From Gigantopelta aegis (lineage: Eukaryota > Mollusca > Gastropoda > Neomphalida > Peltospiridae), in contig NC_054708.1 in the NCBI RefSeq assembly GCF_016097555.1, positions 1,058,382 through 1,122,381 on the forward strand: a stretch of DNA of 64,000 bases, in the 5' to 3' direction. Positions 41,741-52,546 of the stretch are shown here, one piece after another (within the stretch, counting starts at the first letter, position 1; every line of letters begins with the position of its first letter). Position numbers and translations under genes: made by a program. The notes beneath the pieces were generated by a model. That model saw nothing but the letters and a program-made list of their open reading frames with translations, searched no databases and had not been told where the DNA came from.

Positions 41741-42760
41741 GCCTACTTAAAAGACCAACTATACCATCGACGTCCTAAACTGCGTTCACCTAACAACAAA
41801 AACACAAATATGATATTTACGGAAATACTATTATTATTCTCCATTTTTCAGTTACAATACGTGAAACAAAATAGATTGCAAATAGTTAATGTAAAACAAA
41901 TCAACAATGTGGACATAAAACAAATACATTCCAGTAAAAAAAAAAGTGAAGCACTCTCCAGGAAACAAGGAGTGAAACGTTTCTAACTGCATTCAGGCAC
42001 ATTTATTTGCAAAAAGTATCGTACCGTGCATGTGCGGTTCATCATTTTCCATTTTTAAGGCCATTTCTGAAATATGTACAGTTGACGAAAACGGTTACAT
42101 ATTTTTTTTAAAGGATAAATTCAGTTTATCAAGCAATGTGGTCCGGTCCGTGTTTTAACAACACCCATCGCCAAAAGTTGATGTCAAAGACAGATATGCA
42201 TTACGTTCATACCAGTGAATAGATTGTAAAATATAAATTTTCAAATGAACTGTTTTGTAATTAAAACAATTTAAACACTCAAAATTATTTACAATTGTTA
42301 CAAATGGATTATCAGTACTATTCACTACAGTAGAGGTACAAAAGTGAAGCATACCTTTTGCAGATTGAATTTCAAATTGAACTTTGAAGACAAATTCTAA
42401 CAATAGGGGGCTTAAAAATCATTGAAATTAAATGATTTAGCCTTGATCTGGCACATATGAGGTCATGTGACACGGACCGAATGTTACTTCATCTTCATCC
42501 ATTTCAACTCAATTTCTACGAGTCCACTGGACCCGATATCGGTAATTTTAAGGAATAAACAAAAACGACTTCGTAAAATTAATAGTTTTGGGTTTGTAAA
42601 GTTTTGTATTGAGATACTTACTTGTCTGAACTTTGTTAATGAAAATGTTCATGAACTGTAAGAAAAACCTCACAAATGAACAAGCAGCCAACAAATTGGA
42701 TGTTGATTGCACGAACCGCGCACTGCACGAGAAAACCGAACGCAGTTGGAAGTATAATAG
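41741..42760 (-). mobile_element. TIR unit of the 42-46 kb cluster, copy A (inverted)
   Basis: The complement of the copy B sequence: the outer end reads ATACCATCGACGTCC then TAAACTGCGTTCACC, the inner end has CGAACGCAGTTGGAAG. Shared landmarks are CCCGATATCGGTAATTTTAA, AAGTAAGTATCT and GGTCCGGTCCGTG. No protein-coding capacity is recognisable. Confidence 0.8.
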
Positions 42761-43084
42761 CACACTGGGCACATTATGTCAATACTTTTCTTAACATGCA
42801 AATGAGTTGCTTCCCTCTATGTAGCATATTTAAAGTGGCAGGGGGCTTTCGACGGTTGTCGTTGGAAGATTTATTTTGTTAATAATGACACAAGTACTTC
42901 AATCAGGATTTACTCATTTAGTGCGCACGGTAGGTTAGACAAATTCTTGGTTTGTGGGTCCATTTGTTGCACTATTTCGTTTGAGAAATGTTTGAAACAT
43001 GGTGCCACAAGTTTTGAATACCAGCTACATACAGGGTATATAACAAGATTTGGATGTAGAAGAATCACACATTCTACGTCCCTT
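42761..43084. other. Spacer between inverted copies
   Basis: Sequence unique to this position, ending in a perfect-looking hairpin partner (TAACGCAGTTAGGGACATTG) that leads into copy B. Confidence 0.5.
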
Positions 43085-44070
43085 CGGACTGGATGCATAA
43101 CGCAGTTAGGGACATTGACGGCATATATTGTCAACATCCCTAACTGTGTTATGCTTCAAATTCTGTTCATTTTGTTTTCTCGTGAACAGTTCGCGCAATC
43201 AACATCTGATATGTTGTCATTGGCATGTTGTTCATTTATGAGGTTTTTCTTCACAGTTCAGGAACATTTTCATAAACAATAAAGTTCAGACAAGTAAGTA
43301 TCTAAACACAAAACTTTACAAACCCCTAAAACATTAATTTTATCAAGTCGTTTTTGTTTATTCCTTAAAATTACCGATATCGGGTCCACATGACTTGTAG
43401 AAATTGATTTAAAATGGAGAAAGATGAATTAACATTCGGTGCGTGCCACATGACCTCACACGTGCCAGTTCAACAAGGCCAAAGCATTTAATTTTTACGA
43501 TTCTTAAGACCCATGTTGTTAGAATTTGTAAATAATTTTGAGTGTATAAATTGTGTTAATTATGAATCAATTAATGAAAAAAATTATATTTTACAAACTA
43601 TTCACTGGTATAAATGTAATGCCTATCAGTATCGACATCAAGTTTTAGCGATGTGTGTTGATAAAGCACGGACCGGACCAGAACGCTTGACAAATTGAAT
43701 TTTTCCTTTAAAAAAAATATTAAACCGAGTGTTCGTCAACTGTGCATAGTTAAGATACATATATTTTTTCATGTATAGGCCTTAAAAATAAAAAATGACG
43801 AACCGCACATGCGTGTTACGATACTTTTTGTAAACGCATGCGCCAGAACGCAGTTAGAAACGTTGAACTCTTTCCTGTTTACCGGAGGGTGTTTCACTTT
43901 TGTTTACTAGAATGGATTTGTTTTACATCCACATTGTTGATTTTTTTACGTTAATTGATTGCAATCTGTTTTGTTTCACGTATCTTAGCTGAAAAATGTA
44001 GAATACTATTTCCGTAAATACTGTATTCGTGTTTTTGTCGTTAGGTGAACGCAGTTTGGGACATCGATGG
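43085..44070 (+). mobile_element. TIR unit of the 42-46 kb cluster, copy B
   Basis: It opens with a hairpin formed by TAACGCAGTTAGGGACATTG and CAACATCCCTAACTGTGTTA, then runs through the landmarks of copy A and ends GGTGAACGCAGTTTGGGACA then TCGATGGTAT. Copy C follows without a gap. The unit is about 1 kb. Confidence 0.8.
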
Positions 44071-45755
44071 TATCATCAACGTCCCTAACTGCGTTATGCT
44101 TCCAATTCCGTTCACTTTGTTTTCTCGTGTACGATTCACGCAATCAACATCCGATTTGTTGTCATCGGCATGTCGTTCATTTATGAGATTTTTCTTCACA
44201 GTTCAGGAACATTTTTATAAACAATAAAGTTGAGAAAAGTAAGTATCTAAATACAAAACTTTACAAACCCCTAAAACCATTAATTTTACTAAGTCGTTTT
44301 TGTTTATTCCTTAAAATTACCGATATCGGGTCCACATGACTCGTAGAAATTGACTTAAAATGGAGAAAGATGAATTAACATTCGGTGCGTGTCACATGAT
44401 CTCACACGTGCCAGATCAACAAGGCCAAAGAATTTAGTTTTGACGATTTTTAAGACCCGTTGTTAGAATTTGTTTTCAATTATTGTATTCGATCTGCAAA
44501 AGGTATGCTACATTTTTGTATCTCTATTGTAATGAATAGTATTCATAATCCATTCATAACAGTTGTAAATAATTTCGAGTATATAAGTTTTATTAATTTA
44601 GAATCAATTCATTAAAAATTTTATATTTTACAAACTATTCGCAGGTATGAACATAATGCCTTTCAGTATTCACATTGAGTTATGTGTGTTGATAAAACGC
44701 GGACCGGACCATAACGCTTGACAAATTGAATTTTTCCTTTTAAAAAATTAAGTGTTCGGTAACTGTGCATAATTAAGAAACATATATTTTTTCATGCAGT
44801 TTCCTTAAAAATAGAAAATGATGAACCGCACATGCGCAGCACGATACTTTTTGCAAACACATGCGCCTGAACGCAGTTATTGTCCGAACCAAATTGTTAA
44901 CAACTACGAAAAATTACTCTCCTACCTTTAATTGCCGTTAGATTTTCTCCAAAGTTTGTCCAGACACAAATCTTGAAAAAACCATTACAATGACACAGAT
45001 TCCACATACCAGATGATAACCATGTCACCTATATCGACTTCGCTGAGAGCGCATAGGGAAAAAAGCATGTAATTTTGTATCAGCTGCCATTTTGACTTTT
45101 TATGGAATATTCTTCAAGAGGGGTGAAAGGATAGGACTTAATCTAACAACGTCATAACATGTTATGATATAAAAGCAAACGTGATGACGTCACATTATTA
45201 TTATTTTTTTTATTATTATTATTATTTTAATGATACCACTAGAGATCATCAATTTCGTATTAATTGTGTCACATTATTTGGAGGCTTTCACCCCTCTTGA
45301 AGAGTATTCCATAAACAAGTAACATGGCAGACGGCAGAAAACTGCATGTATTTTTCCCTATGCATTCTCGACAAAGACAATATCGGCGACATCGTTGCAG
45401 TCTCGTGTGTGGAATCTGTATATTTGTAGTGGATTTTTTGCGATTTGTGTCTGGACAAACTTTGGAGGAAATCTAACGGCAATTAAAGGTAGGAGAGTAA
45501 TTTTTTGTAGTTGTTAACAATTTGGTTCGGACAATAGAAACGTTGCACCCTTTCCTGGTTACCGGAGGGCGTTTCACTTTTATTTATCAGAATGGATTTG
45601 TTTTACGTCCACATTGTTGATTTTTTACGTTACTTGGCTGCAATTTATTTTGTTTCACGTATTGTAGCTCAAAAATGTAAACTAGTAATTCCGTAAGTAT
45701 CTATTCGTGTTTTTGTCGTTAGGTGAACAGTTTGGGACGTCGATGGTATATATGG
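44071..45755 (+). mobile_element. TIR unit of the 42-46 kb cluster, copy C, with insertion
   Basis: Starts CATCAACGTCCCTAACTGCG directly after copy B and ends AGGTGAACAGTTTGGGACGT then CGATGGTAT. It is longer than copy B because a TA-flanked element (44880-45534) sits inside the AACGCAGTTA/GAAACG sequence that is intact in copy B near 43855. Confidence 0.8.
44880..45534. mobile_element. Tc1/mariner-type MITE, 655 bp, inside copy C
   Basis: The ends TTGTCCGAACCAAATTGTTA and TAACAATTTGGTTCGGACAA belong to inverted repeats extending about 100 bp and more (through TTTAATTGCCGTTAGATTT, CAAAGTTTGTCCAGACACAA). It is flanked by TA on both sides, and copy B shows the empty site with a single TA. No transposase. 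Confidence 0.9.
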
Positions 45756-45759
45756 CAAA

Positions 45760-46360
45760 TCATTCAAAATAAATGTTATAAACAATTAAACTTTAATTAT
45801 CCATAAAACATTTCTAAAGGTTAATAAATAACGCCAACACCAAATCTCCTGAAGCAACAGTATACAGGACACGACTGGAGTTTTCTACGATGTATTTTGG
45901 ATGTTTATTGCGGTAATTAATCGGACCGGTCGTCCAAAAGACACAATAATCTAGATATTTAAAATAATTTTTAGAAAGCTTACGTTGAAAAATAAAGCAG
46001 GTTTACTGATAATATAATAACTCTTTGAAAGAGTACAATATTATAATATGAAGTTAACAAAATACAAATGCATAAATCGCAAAATCAAACAGAAAATTAT
46101 TCAGCGTCTCCGTTTCAGATCTTTTCACTTCCGGTATATTTATTTACCGAGGAGAGTTGCAAACTATCACGATGTGTATTAAAGGTCCACAATCATGGCA
46201 CATTATTAATACACAGTATATAAAAAAAAATACTTTAAGATTACATTATTAACCATAAAAAAACTAAAATACCACCCCAATTATTAATAAAGCGACTTTT
46301 TGTAAAACGCTTGGGGAAAAAACACTGATCCAGTCGATTTAACTCGCATCTGACCTATGA
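45760..46360. other. Non-coding sequence
   Basis: No gene or element recognised. Confidence 0.35.
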
Positions 46361-46365
46361 CGTAG

Positions 46366-46535
46366 GTTCAACAAAGGCCATGGTTTGTGCTATCCTACCT
46401 GTGGGAATCGCAAATGAAAGATTTCTTGCTGCCTATCATAAAAGAGTTGCATATGTGGCAACAGCGGGTTTTCTCTAAAAACTGTGTCAGAATGACCATA
46501 TGTTTGACGTCCAATAGCCGATAACACACTAACAA
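46366..46535 (+). mobile_element. SINE family 1, 5'-truncated
   Basis: CAAAGGCCATGGTTTGTGCT, GCAAATGAAAGATTTCTTGC, GCAACAGCGGGTTTTCTCT and GTTTGACGTCCAATAGCCGA follow the family-1 order. The tRNA head is missing. Confidence 0.8.
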
Positions 46536-46614
46536 CAAAGTTAACAAGATAAAAACATTTTAAGTTGTTTTATTGGGTTTTTTTGTCTTATTTACTATTC
46601 TTCAAATAAAATTC

Positions 46615-46765
46615 AATTATGGTGCCGTTTTAGCCATCGTAGGTTCCGTTTTAGCCATAAATGTCGGTGCCGTTTTAGCCAACGTAGGTTCCGTTTTGTC
46701 CAATTTGGTTCCGTTTTCGCTTGGTGCCGTTTTGGCACGGTTCCGTTTTAGCTATAACCCCTTAA
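46615..46765. repeat. Repeat of the GG(T)TCCGTTTTAGCC motif
   Basis: Seven or eight GGTGCCGTTTT / GGTTCCGTTTT units, most followed by AGCC or GTCC. Related motifs occur complementarily at 36950-37060 and at 37330-37380, so this looks like part of a dispersed element. Confidence 0.7.
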
Positions 46766-46978
46766 CTATCAGTTTGAACCGTAGTACACCGACGATGAAC
46801 CGTCGAGCCAAATGCGGTCAGCCTATTTGCAGCCGGGAGCCCGGACGTCCACTTGTCTATGTCGGATACATATAACTTGTATTTATTTACAACATACAAC
46901 ATGAAAAAATAGCACACAAAATATATTACCAAACATAGTTAATACAAAAACATTCAAGTGTCTCACACGTGTCTAAAA

Positions 46979-47522
46979 CATTTAATGTCTAAATACGTTG
47001 TTCACATAGGGACATCTTGGAGAGAGTCTGTAATGTTCCATCACTGGGTCGTCTGTCTTCTTCCATCGGAAGACGCAAAGTCCACAACAGTAACAAGTGA
47101 TGGCATCGTGGTCTCCCGTGTAACAGAAACCGGCCTTGGCTAGTTCCTTTGGTTTTTTACTCATCTGGATGGGCCACCGAGCATACGTCAGCATCCGGGC
47201 ATAGAAATTTCTTGTTTTGGGACAATAACAGAACAAATAACGTCTCGAATACCAGTCATCCTCATGGGCAGAATTTGTGGCATACTCACGAGCTGCATCT
47301 GTCAATTCGTAAAAAGTAGCCTATGTGGCTACAGCGGGTTTCCTCTAAAAATCTGTGTGGTCCTTGACCATATGTCTGACGCCATATAACCGTAAATAAA
47401 ATGTGTTGAGTGCGCCGTTAAATAAAACATTTCTTTCTTTCTGTCAATTGGTCTTCATCTTCAGCATCGTAGAACACATTTTCTTCGTTCCAAATAGAGT
47501 GCAACAAAAAACAAAAATGTTA
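46979..47522 (-). pseudogene. BIR-domain (IAP-like) ORF, interrupted by a SINE
   Basis: The minus-strand frame from 47307 to a TAA near 46979 encodes a complete BIR domain: an arginine/tryptophan lead (ARWP), AGFCYTGDHDAITCYCC, then a tryptophan, DDP, EH and a final cysteine, which gives the zinc set C-x2-C..H-x6-C. The frame also continues on the far side of a SINE: 47449-47520 encodes an acidic stretch (EENVFYDAEDEDQLTD), and the two parts join in frame when the SINE (47308-47440) and one copy of its 9-bp target repeat CTGTCAATT are disregarded. No ATG is found before a stop at about 47522. BIR proteins bind caspases or act in cell division; both host genes and molluscan DNA viruses carry them. 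Here it looks like a retrocopy, or a fragment of a mobile or viral element. Confidence 0.75.
47308..47440 (+). mobile_element. SINE family 1, 3' half, with 9-bp target duplication
   Basis: It carries GGCTACAGCGGGTTTCCTCT, TGTGTGGTCCTTGACCATAT and the tail TAAATAAAACATTTCTTTC. CTGTCAATT flanks both sides (47299-47307 and 47441-47449). Inserted into the BIR frame. Confidence 0.9.
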
Positions 47523-47589
47523 GAATCATAAAACACGTCTACTCTCTATGACAGTCATAAAACAAATGACGTTTATATCACAAACCACT

Positions 47590-47915
47590 TTTTATAGCCA
47601 ACAATGTCTGTTACCACTGATGACACTCGCTCGTGTTGCAGAAGTTACACTGAAGAAATACCATCTGGTTTTGATGGTCGTCTTGCATGGCATAGGGCAC
47701 AATCGATTTCAGCTTTGATACAATGTCACACATAACTGAAACAGCCTTTCAGTTTCTTCCATTGTGGTAGAGAAAGGAATTTTCCTTTCCTCTATGGCTT
47801 CACGGATTTAGTTTCTTCACACCACCGCCACTGTCGTACGTCCACACCAGGGATGTTCTTGTCCACACTACTCCTGACGATATACATGGTGACATGGTGA
47901 TTTTGCATTAGTAAA
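47590..47915 (-). pseudogene. Degraded coding-like segment upstream of the BIR frame
   Basis: On the minus strand, 47905-47740 encodes VDVRQWRWCEETKSVKP, a stop, then RKGK and a helical stretch. The layout VDVRxW....(E)xxxPxxKG recalls the PC4/p15 single-strand-binding coactivator fold, but the match is short and the frame has stops. It may belong to the same old element or transcript as the BIR frame. Confidence 0.3.
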
Positions 47916-47969
47916 AAACCCAACTTTATTTAGTATGTTACTATTTAGTTACAAATCATGAGAATCTTG

Positions 47970-48118
47970 TCTGATAATCACCAGTGTGTGTATGTGTATG
48001 TGTGTGTGTGTGTGCGTGTGCGTGTGCGTGTGTGTGTGTGCGTGTGTGTGTTGCTCTACCCATATATACGGGTGTTATCAATCAATAATTTATTTCCATA
48101 TATATATATATATATTCA
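47970..48118. repeat. (TG)n/(CG)n and (TA)n microsatellites
   Basis: TG-rich run at 47970-48053 with interspersed CG, and a TA run at 48098-48114. Confidence 0.95.
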
Positions 48119-48414
48119 TATGAACAGTATAATTGAGTTGTCACGTATTGTGGTCCTTTAACAAACAAAATAATATGACACGGATAGAGATCGCAATTCG
48201 TTAAATCATAGGATTATATCTAGGCCTACTATTGAATAATAGTCAAACGAGCACATTGGTAGTAATTAAATGTAGATACACTCTGATATCAATCAAGACT
48301 GAATGACTTTTTATTGCCCTTAATGTCAACATGGTTGGGTACCCAACAAAATATAACATCTTGCAATGGTTACAATGGTTATGCAATAGCCTAGCATTCT
48401 TCTTCATCAATACT

Positions 48415-48770
48415 TATACCTCAATACTACTCAATAGGTAGGTATAAGACCACTACACTCTCTTCTCTCTCCCAACTAACCCACTGTCCTGGACAGACAG
48501 CCTAGATAGGTATATGCACAGGACAGCGCAGGGCCGTAGCTAGGATTTTTTGTTTCGGGGGGGGGGGGGGGGGCAACTGAGTAGTTAATAGTCTAAAACT
48601 CCTTTTCTTTAAGTTTCTATAATGCTTTTCGAAATTTTTCGGGGTGGGGGGCACCCTGCTTGCCCCCCTGCTAGCTACGGTCCTGCAGCGTGCTTGAACC
48701 TTAATTGGATATAAGCATAAAAATAAGTTGAAATGAAATGAAATGAAAAATAGTTCCTTTGCATATTTTT
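48415..48770 (+). mobile_element. SINE family 2, 5'-truncated, split by a MITE
   Basis: The body (AACTAACCCACTGTCCTGGA) and tail (GTGCTTGAACCTTAATTGGA, then AAGTTGAAATGAAATGAAAT) match the full copy at 61476-61752. The MITE at 48529-48685 separates them. Confidence 0.8.
48529..48685. mobile_element. TIR element with 5-bp target duplication, 157 bp
   Basis: The ends are CAGGGCCGTAGCTAG and CTAGCTACGGTCCTG, one mismatch. CAGCG flanks it on both sides, and the SINE copy at 61.5 kb shows the uninterrupted site. The interior has a G tract of about 18 and a C-rich partner. Confidence 0.9.
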
Positions 48771-49284
48771 CTGTCAACATCGGTAGTTTAATGGACCCAA
48801 AAGACGGCGCTGCGGCTTAACTGAGGTTATTGTCTACGTGTTGTTAAACTTTAACTTTTAGTTTCATCATAGTTCCGGCTCTGAATTTAGTTAGTAATTT
48901 TGTTGTGCATTATAAGATAATGTATTCAGGCTACGTCCATAATTTTTTTTTCATTATGCTTAAATTTTACATTTGTTGATATTATTACTAGTAATATTAG
49001 CGACCGCGTAGGCCTACACTTTTCTGCGTTCACTATTTAGAATATGACGAATGGTAATGTTTTATTCTGTCTTGCTGTGATGATGGAATTCCTTTAAAAG
49101 AATACTTTAAAACCATTTATGGAAGGACTTTCCTTTGGCACTGTCACTAACCCTAACTCCAACCCTGATTTATTATAAGTATTTATAATGTTTTTTTATA
49201 CTGACCGTGCCAAAGGAAAGTCCTACCACAATGTGAATGTTAGCCCCAGTACTCTGACTGTGAGAGAGCTAAACAGACATTAGC
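48771..49284. other. Non-coding sequence
   Basis: No gene recognised. Inverted GGAAGGACTTTCCTTTGGCA (49121) and TGCCAAAGGAAAGTCC (49208) form a 100-bp foldback, possibly a small MITE. Confidence 0.5.
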
Positions 49285-49285
49285 C

Positions 49286-49588
49286 CTTATGCACTCAACA
49301 CATTTTATTTACATTTATGCGGTGTCAGACATATGGTTAAGGACCACACATATATTAAGAAAGGAAACCTGCTGTCTCCACTTCATGGGCTACTCTTTTC
49401 AGTTAGCAGCAAGGGATCTTTTATATGCACCATCCCACAGACAGGATAGCACATACCACAGCCTTTTATGTACCAGTCGTGGTGCACTGGATGGAGCGAG
49501 AAATAGCCCAATGGGCCCACTGACAGGGATCAATCCCAGACTGACCGTGCATCAAGCGAAGGCTTTACGACTGGGCTACGTCCCGCCC
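49286..49588 (-). mobile_element. SINE family 1, near full length
   Basis: Minus strand: GGGCGGGACGTAGCCCAGTC (A box), a B box near GGGATTGATCCC, GGGCCCATTGGGCTATTTCT, GTGCATATAAAAGATCCCTT and the 3' tail with GTGTTGAGTGCATAAGGGC. It contains all parts from the tRNA-derived head to the tail. Confidence 0.9.
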
Positions 49589-49680
49589 TTTAAATTAATT
49601 GAGGTCACAACACTAGGTTTATTGAATTTAAGCAAACGTACTAGGGTAACACTCCATAATTGATGTATGCATTCATAGTC

Positions 49681-51097
49681 CAGGCCTTTCCCCAGGATTT
49701 TTTTAAGGCGCTTACATATTTAGCATCATTATAACACAAAAATCAAGCCAAAAGAAGTGGGGTAGTGAGTTGAAAACAGTTAAGTGTTTGTCTTCAATCC
49801 ATCAAATCATGTTGGGGTTTTTGTGTGGGAGGGGGGGGGGGGGACTTTTTTCTAAAAAACCCATCAATTCCCCACCCCCAACAACTTCATAATTTGCCTC
49901 ATGTTGTTGTTGTTGATTTCAGCGTCGTGTTAAATGCTTGTTGTGATTTCTGCTTGTAAAATACCTAAGCTAAGAATGCTGACTTCACAGTATATTCCAT
50001 TTATAAAAAAAAACTACCAAAAACCCCCCAAAATGTTAATAAAATTAAATTTTACTTTTTAAAAAAGATCCAGCTAACTTATTAAATGTCATCTCACAGT
50101 TTAACAAATATATATCTAGCATTATCTAACAAATATGATTATTGTAAACTAATTCAGTGTACGTTTAACTGCAATTTGTATAAATACTGCACGCACATTT
50201 CCCGCGATCGCGATCTCAGTGCGTGCTCTCGACCATAGGTACAAAATTAACAAAGACAAAGGAAATAACGAAACTGCAGTTAGGTATTCATTGATGCAAA
50301 CAACTATTGTTTTTCTACACATTTACATCAAGATTTACTCCTGTGTAATCGTATTGTTCATGTCCGCAACGATATCTCTTGACACGTGGGTGTCAGTTGA
50401 CTCTGAAGCGTGACGTATATTACGCCGAGAGCTTTCCTCAGTTCAGCCAACGAACGTTTTTCCTAACGTTCGCGAACTACTTGATTGGTGTCCGTCGTGT
50501 CCATTTGGTTTAACGTGAAGCGCTTAAAACAGTGTAGCGAACGTTTTGTTTCCGCTCGGTCTGGCTGAACTCAGCCCTTGGGATAGCCGACATGTCGTTC
50601 GGCCCTGAACTGGCATGTGTATTCAAATTGACATGCATTGTCGGTTTGTTTTTATTACTTCGGTTCAAAGACTTTACAAAATTAAAATAGCAAGTTACAT
50701 ATCTTCCAGACATTGAATTGCCGTCACATTGCTGTCATACATGTCGAATGCATGCGTTAAAATTAATAACCTTGATTATTAAAATTAGCAAACATCATAA
50801 GGCATACGCTGTATTCTGGTTAACACCGTTTCTCGTTACCGGTCGCGAGATCGCTATTATGCTAATTGAATATGTGGTATTATTATGTTTGTGGTGTCGA
50901 ATAGATTATGTAACCGTTTGTTCACATCAGAAGATAGAAAATGAAGTTACGGATCACAGCTCCATTGTTTTGTATACATGTTACAAATTAAGTCGACACG
51001 GTCCTGCAGTTAAGGCGCTTACCAGACATGAAGGCGCTTACTTGGCTGGCTAAGGGAGCACGGGCCGTGTCGGCTTATCGCTCTAGGGAAACCCCTG
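49681..51097. mobile_element. TIR element, 1.4 kb, 5-bp target duplication
   Basis: The ends are CAGGCCTTTCCCCAG and CTAGGGAAACCCCTG, flanked by TAGTC on both sides. AAGGCGCTTAC occurs near both ends in direct orientation. The interior (about 50330-50710) is homologous, inverted, to 20458-20830 in the element at 19888-22268. No transposase is recognised. Confidence 0.75.
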
Positions 51098-51604
51098 TAG
51101 TCATCAAATAAAAACATTTCAATAGCAATTTTACAATGAGCGTTCAGAAAACAAAAACATTAAGCACTTGTTTATTTTGATGTAAGTACATCCAAAATGA
51201 TGTCATTCGAGTTTGACATCATTTCCATTAAAAAAGACACTGCTCCACATATTCTTACATTATTGGAATATCTAGTAATGGCAGACTGGAATTAAAGTTG
51301 CTTGTTCAGTTTACAAAAACACATTGTATTAAGTATGAGATTATATGATAAAGAGGATATTACCCTCGTGTGTTTCGGCATTGTCATTATCATATATTAG
51401 AAATAAAAATAATGTATTATGGTTGCCAGAGGTTCGCATAATACAATTTTTATTCCTAATATGTATTGACGATACCGAAAAATACTCTGGTAATAACCTC
51501 TCTCTCTATATATATATAGAGAGGTTGTTATATAATATATGTATGTAGTGTATTTATTTATTTAGTGCCAAAAACATCAATAAGAACACGTAAGTTATCA
51601 ACAT
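51098..51604. other. Non-coding sequence
   Basis: Nothing recognised apart from CT/TA runs near 51505. Confidence 0.35.
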
Positions 51605-51870
51605 CTTTTTAGCTGATACAGCATTTCAGTGTATTGGTGAAATTGATTGCATTTCACCGACTCTTAACTAGCTGCTTATACTTCTTATGTTTTTGGATTG
51701 TTTCATTTTCACAATAACCAGTTTCCGGAATGTCTCGGAACTCCAAAGTTGTCTGTTGGCAATGCGGTGCATGTATTGTTGTGTATTTTAACATCATTCG
51801 GAACCGTTTATTTCAATGGTTTGGAATTCTGGCATGGCTGATGCGGAGTTGCTGATTCAATGCAAAAAAT
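51605..51870 (+). promoter_or_regulatory. Upstream block homologous (inverted) to 37250-36779; possible promoter or leader exon
   Basis: GCATTTCAGTGTATTGGTGA then AATTGATTGCATTTCAC at 51620-51660, and GTTTCCGGAATGTC, GGCAATGCGGTGCATGTATT and GGTTTGGAATTCTGGCATGG at 51720-51840 match the block before the minus-strand gene. It ends about 680 bp before the ATG at 52553. No TATA box or start site can be assigned. Confidence 0.5.
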
Positions 51871-52163
51871 TAAACAAAAACTAAATAAATAAATGATTTT
51901 TTTTTTATATTACATTAGAATAAAGTTACTTACAGTTCATTGCCCATGGCGAGTTGACCATGGATTGGGGTGAAGTGATAACTTTTTGTTAACATGAGAA
52001 ACTGCTTTGTAAATTGTTATATGTTATTTTTTCTGCTTGAGCAAATTTTCACTTTTTAGCACAGACAGACTTATTTACTTGGAAAACTGACTATTAACAA
52101 ACGTTATGGTGGATACCGCAGGTGTTAACTACAAAAATATGAGCTTAACCTGATATGTATGTA

Positions 52164-52492
52164 CAGGGCTCCAAATAGGATGACAGCCTGTTCAAGATAG
52201 CAGTCCAACAGAAAAATGTCCTGCTAAGAAAAAATATGGACTGTTTGAGATCAGACTGCATGTGGTTTGGGATAGTGTTAGAAAAACTAGGACCTCTGAA
52301 ATGTGAACATTGTGGCATTGAAATATAACAAAATCTTGAGCTAAATGCCAGATGAGATAATCATACTCAGTTTGTTTTTTAAAATTAAAAAGGAACTGTA
52401 ATTTCTTTGTGGTTTTAGCAGGTGACTTTCTATTTCACCTGCTTTATCTAAACAAATGGACTGCTTTTCGCAGGCTGCCATTTCAAGCCCTA
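52164..52492. mobile_element. GGGCTTGAAATA element, about 330 bp
   Basis: The ends are CAGGGCTCCAAATAGG and CCATTTCAAGCCCTA. Interior GGTTTGGGATAGTGTTAG and ACTAGGACCTCTGA match, inverted, the copy at 39352-39725. It lies in the leader region of the plus-strand gene. Confidence 0.7.
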
Positions 52493-52546
52493 GTACACGT
52501 ACATTAAGACTTTAAAAACTTATTTCTCTGTACATTCCTCTTTCAG

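Noticed and set aside
43513..44227. Small open frames within the 42-46 kb cluster, similar between copies
   Set aside because: They follow the repeated DNA, differ by frame breaks between copies and lack any recognisable domain.
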